Shown: one piece after another, positions 62,085 to 64,000 of the stretch | Numbering within the stretch: the stretch's first letter is position 1 | Layout: each line of letters begins with the position of its first letter | Assembly: GCA_025041195.1 (NCBI GenBank) | Contig: JAKCFM010000001.1 | Span: forward strand, 2,294,001 to 2,358,000 | Reading direction: 5' to 3' | Length of the DNA stretch: 64,000 nt | DNA from: Halobacteriales archaeon YIM A00013 | GTDB taxonomy: Archaea; Halobacteriota; Halobacteria; Halobacteriales; Haloarculaceae | Position numbers and translations under genes: made by a program | Notes under the pieces: generated by a model | Told to the model about the DNA's origin: nothing | Seen by the model: the letters and a program-made list of their open reading frames with translations, nothing else | The model's database searches: none

Positions 62085-62864
62085 CTAGGATGTAAGTTTA
62101 TCGAAGGTTTTTTCGGCCCAAACGATACCGAACTCTGGCCCTTCTTCCCGGTAGGCAGCGCTGTCAAGCACGCTGAACGGGGTTGGGATTGTTACGTCGT
62201 GTTTGATGGCACCACAGGCGAGCTCTGCGGCGTCAGTAACGCTCGTTCTGCCGGTGGCAACCTCCCGGGAAAGATCGTCGAGTCGGGGTTCGACGCGCTC
62301 GCCAGCGTCTTTCCAGGCGGTAAACAGCGCTAGGTGGTCGTCAGCGAACCGTTCGAACTGGGGTTGGGTGTAGAGCCCTCGATAGGCATCGAAGAGGGCA
62401 ACGGCCAGCTGGTACGTGTCGGTTGGTCCAAGCGGGACTGCCGCGTCGAGATCGAGATAGGCCTCGCGGAAAAATCCCAGGCAGTTTTCTGGCAGAGACT
62501 CGCCGATCTCACACAGCGCTTCGGCGATCAGAAACTCCACAAACGACGGTGGCGACCCTTCGAGTCTGTCCTTCACGAAAACGACCGGCGGCTCCGTCTG
62601 TTTCGTCCAGGCGACACCGCCATCGCCAGGGAGTCCGATCGAAAACGGTGTTTCGAGCGTCGTTCGGAGCTGTGCTGGAGCGCTCTCTGGGAGCCATGCT
62701 GGATCGTAAGCAATCGGCTCGATTCTATCAACCACCAAGCCCAGCTCCTCCGCTCTGGCGGTTTGTAACGTCTGAAAATCGGGCGTGTTAACGATGAGTG
62801 CTCCTGGCGCAGTCGACGATCTGACGGCGTCTACTGGTTGCGATACGTCTCGCCGGTCAAACAT
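62085..62864 (-). CDS. conserved haloarchaeal hypothetical protein
   Basis: 259 residues, soluble, acidic, no signal peptide. Segments 'ALIVNTPDFQTLQTARAEELGL', 'FVEFLIAEALCEIGE' and 'TDTYQLAVALFDAYRGLY' indicate a helical protein; no catalytic motif is recognised. The start (ATG at 62864) overlaps the stop of the 28-residue upstream micropeptide by one base, a coupling typical of stable gene pairs. It may be the DUF7089 family (memory only). Confidence 0.75.
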   Translation of the reverse strand: MFDRRDVSQPVDAVRSSTAPGALIVNTPDFQTLQTARAEELGLVVDRIEPIAYDPAWLPESAPAQLRTTLETPFSIGLPGDGGVAWTKQTEPPVVFVKDRLEGSPPSFVEFLIAEALCEIGESLPENCLGFFREAYLDLDAAVPLGPTDTYQLAVALFDAYRGLYTQPQFERFADDHLALFTAWKDAGERVEPRLDDLSREVATGRTSVTDAAELACGAIKHDVTIPTPFSVLDSAAYREEGPEFGIVWAEKTFDKLTS

Positions 62865-62950
62865 CAGGCGAACAGTACTCCAACGACGACGAGCGACAGG
62901 ATCAATGATCCACTAACTGTCCCAAGGACGACCTTCGTTGCCATGCTCAT
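62864..62950 (-). CDS. 28-residue single-span membrane micropeptide
   Basis: Starts at ATG 62950 and ends with a TGA that overlaps the ATG of the next gene (TGATG). After five residues it is a single hydrophobic helix (~7-28, 'VVLGTVSGSLILSLVVVGV' spread). The stop-start overlap and coherent hydrophobicity make it a likely real micropeptide. The function, perhaps translational control of or partnership with the downstream protein, is unknown. Confidence 0.6.
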   Translation of the reverse strand: MSMATKVVLGTVSGSLILSLVVVGVLFA

Positions 62951-63062
62951 ACGCCCAACTCACACTCCTTGCGGCTAACTATGTTGTGGTTCGATACCAT
63001 CCTCGATCGTGTATCCTCGGAGATAGTTTTTCATACGATAGGTTATTGGTATTACTACACGG

Positions 63063-63479
63063 ATGAGAAATTCGAGTGAGAATGCGGTGGTGTCCGTCTG
63101 TGACCGCGATCAGAGTTCATGGGGACCCACTCGGTTCATGGCCGTGGGGACGCCCGTTCAGATCGGCGTGGCAGAGGCAGAACAGGTGCTCTGTAGCGGA
63201 CCGATATCGATCGCGCAGCTGATTACAATCGGCCTGGGACTAATATCGACGTATTTGATACTCAAAGGAGTCCTTCGGTTGATGGTGGGTGTCGACAACG
63301 CGGGCGCGACGGAACTCGTTGGCAGCGATGGAATCCGACGGACCAAAGCCGCGCCGGCCTACGGTCGTCGGCAGGCTCGCGGCGGGATCTACTCTGTTGT
63401 TGCTGCACTGTTGCCAACAATCGTCCCGGTGGTGCTGGGAGTGATGGGAATCAATGTGATTAGCTGTCTGTTTCCGTGA
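63063..63479 (+). CDS. two-span membrane protein of unknown function
   Basis: 138 residues from the ATG at 63063; an ATG at 63138 would give a 113-residue form that fits the hydrophobic core better. Spans at ~50-72 ('IAQLITIGLGLISTYLILKGV') and ~112-134 ('VVAALLPTIVPVVLGVMGI'). Between them is a basic loop with 'GRRQARGG'. Divergent from the micropeptide gene; the ~112 bases between hold the shared promoters. No family recognised. Confidence 0.62.
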   Translation: MRNSSENAVVSVCDRDQSSWGPTRFMAVGTPVQIGVAEAEQVLCSGPISIAQLITIGLGLISTYLILKGVLRLMVGVDNAGATELVGSDGIRRTKAAPAYGRRQARGGIYSVVAALLPTIVPVVLGVMGINVISCLFP

Positions 63480-63498
63480 TGGGATTGAAAAAATTGGG

Positions 63499-63547
63499 TT
63501 TCGTTCGATAGCCAGGTTTCTCAGTTTTCGTTCGATAGCCAGGTTTC
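63499..63547. repeat. tandem 22-base repeat, 27-base period
   Basis: TTTCGTTCGATAGCCAGGTTTC occurs at 63499-63520 and again at 63526-63547. The second copy encodes the last residues of the gene at 63521; the first lies just beyond its stop, in the same reading frame (minus strand). Confidence 0.85.
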
Positions 63548-63958
63548 GGGCATCTGAATGACGTAATGGCCGTTTTCCTGGAGGGCAATGATATACTCTT
63601 CTCTGCCGTAGAGTTCCATCAAATTGAGCTCATACTGCCCGGGTTCGACGATCTTGATCGACTCGAACTGATCGTTGAGTTCGGCTCTGAGTTCGGCGAG
63701 ATCGGGTTGTTCACCGGTCGGTTCGCGAATCACGCGCCCGTCGCTTGGCGGCGGTGATGGTCCTGTCGGAGTGGAATCGTCGGTCTCGGGGAGTTGATCA
63801 GGATGGACGAACTCGGATCGAGCCGTTGCCTGTGCCGAATCTTCGGGTCGTTCGGGAGCAGCGGACGCAGACTCAGATTGTTCTGTCTCTGTAGTGTCGC
63901 TGGACTCAGTGTGCTGTCCAGTCATCAACTCTCGCATCATCGACGTGGCACGGCCCAC
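63521..63958 (-). CDS. acidic hypothetical protein
   Basis: 145 residues. The N-terminal ~85 residues are low-complexity, rich in Ser, Glu, Thr and Pro (disordered). The C-terminal ~60 are ordered ('FESIKIVEPGQYELNLMELYGREEYIIALQENGHYVI', split). No family recognised. The C-terminus is encoded by one copy of a tandem repeat. ATG at 63958; MM at residues 7-8 gives alternative starts. Confidence 0.62.
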   Translation of the reverse strand: MGRATSMMRELMTGQHTESSDTTETEQSESASAAPERPEDSAQATARSEFVHPDQLPETDDSTPTGPSPPPSDGRVIREPTGEQPDLAELRAELNDQFESIKIVEPGQYELNLMELYGREEYIIALQENGHYVIQMPETWLSNEN

Positions 63959-64000
63959 GTGGGTACCGACGGCTCCTCCCCTGGGTTGGGGTGGTTCTTC

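Overview
The window comes from a haloarchaeon (class Halobacteria). The evidence is a strongly acidic proteome, moderately high GC, TATA-like boxes about 20-30 bases before start codons with little or no leader, and archaeal marker genes: aRF1, both 20S proteasome subunits, NAC, transcription factor S, TiaS, RfcS, an archaeal-type AlaS, TopA, GatB, digeranylgeranyl-lipid reductase and haloarchaeal RNA polymerase 'epsilon'. The genus cannot be fixed from sequence alone. No rRNA gene, complete tRNA gene, insertion sequence or CRISPR array was seen.

Layout. 0-13 kb: a bat-type HTH regulator and a hydrolase; the nadABC operon for de novo NAD synthesis; a soluble PhoU/TrkA-C-like protein; a 5'-nucleotidase-like phosphoesterase; an AstE/AspA-like deacylase overlapping a threonine synthase-like gene; a second bat-type regulator divergent from an NAD(P)-dependent epimerase. 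13-18 kb: an AT-rich accessory island with two ABC-2 ATPase/permease pairs flanking a Tat-exported small protein and a small membrane protein. It has the layout of a secreted peptide with export or self-protection transporters and is the best candidate here for an undescribed system. 18-24 kb: tiaS, an HTH regulator, a MinD-like ATPase, aRF1, a 536-base gap with no convincing gene, and a 2Fe-2S ferredoxin.

24-38 kb: hisA, a small membrane protein, an R2lox-type oxidase, a TIM-barrel isomerase, a Rieske protein, topA, a secreted subtilase, a membrane-anchored HTH protein, gatB, rfcS and alaS. 38-50 kb: a hydrolase fold lacking its nucleophile, a DUF373 membrane protein and SppA, an amphi-Trp protein divergent from transcription factor S, a two-repeat lectin-like protein, the PUA-NAC-TrmI operon, a divergent glutamine synthetase paralogue, an aldo-keto reductase, a geranylgeranyl reductase, and several small proteins. 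50-64 kb: a DJ-1-like protein, an HTH/zinc-ribbon regulator, psmB-psmA, a lipoate ligase, endonuclease IV, a methyltransferase, oxidase subunit I, a third ABC-2 pair, a rubrerythrin-like protein, RNA polymerase epsilon, a degenerate RecA/KaiC-like protein, a 28-residue membrane micropeptide coupled to its downstream gene, and uncharacterised haloarchaeal genes.

Most of the window is core housekeeping: NAD and histidine synthesis, tRNA charging and modification, translation termination, replication, and protein turnover. Many same-strand neighbours overlap by 1-11 bases, which suggests translational coupling. The 13-18 kb island differs in base composition and content and is probably accessory.
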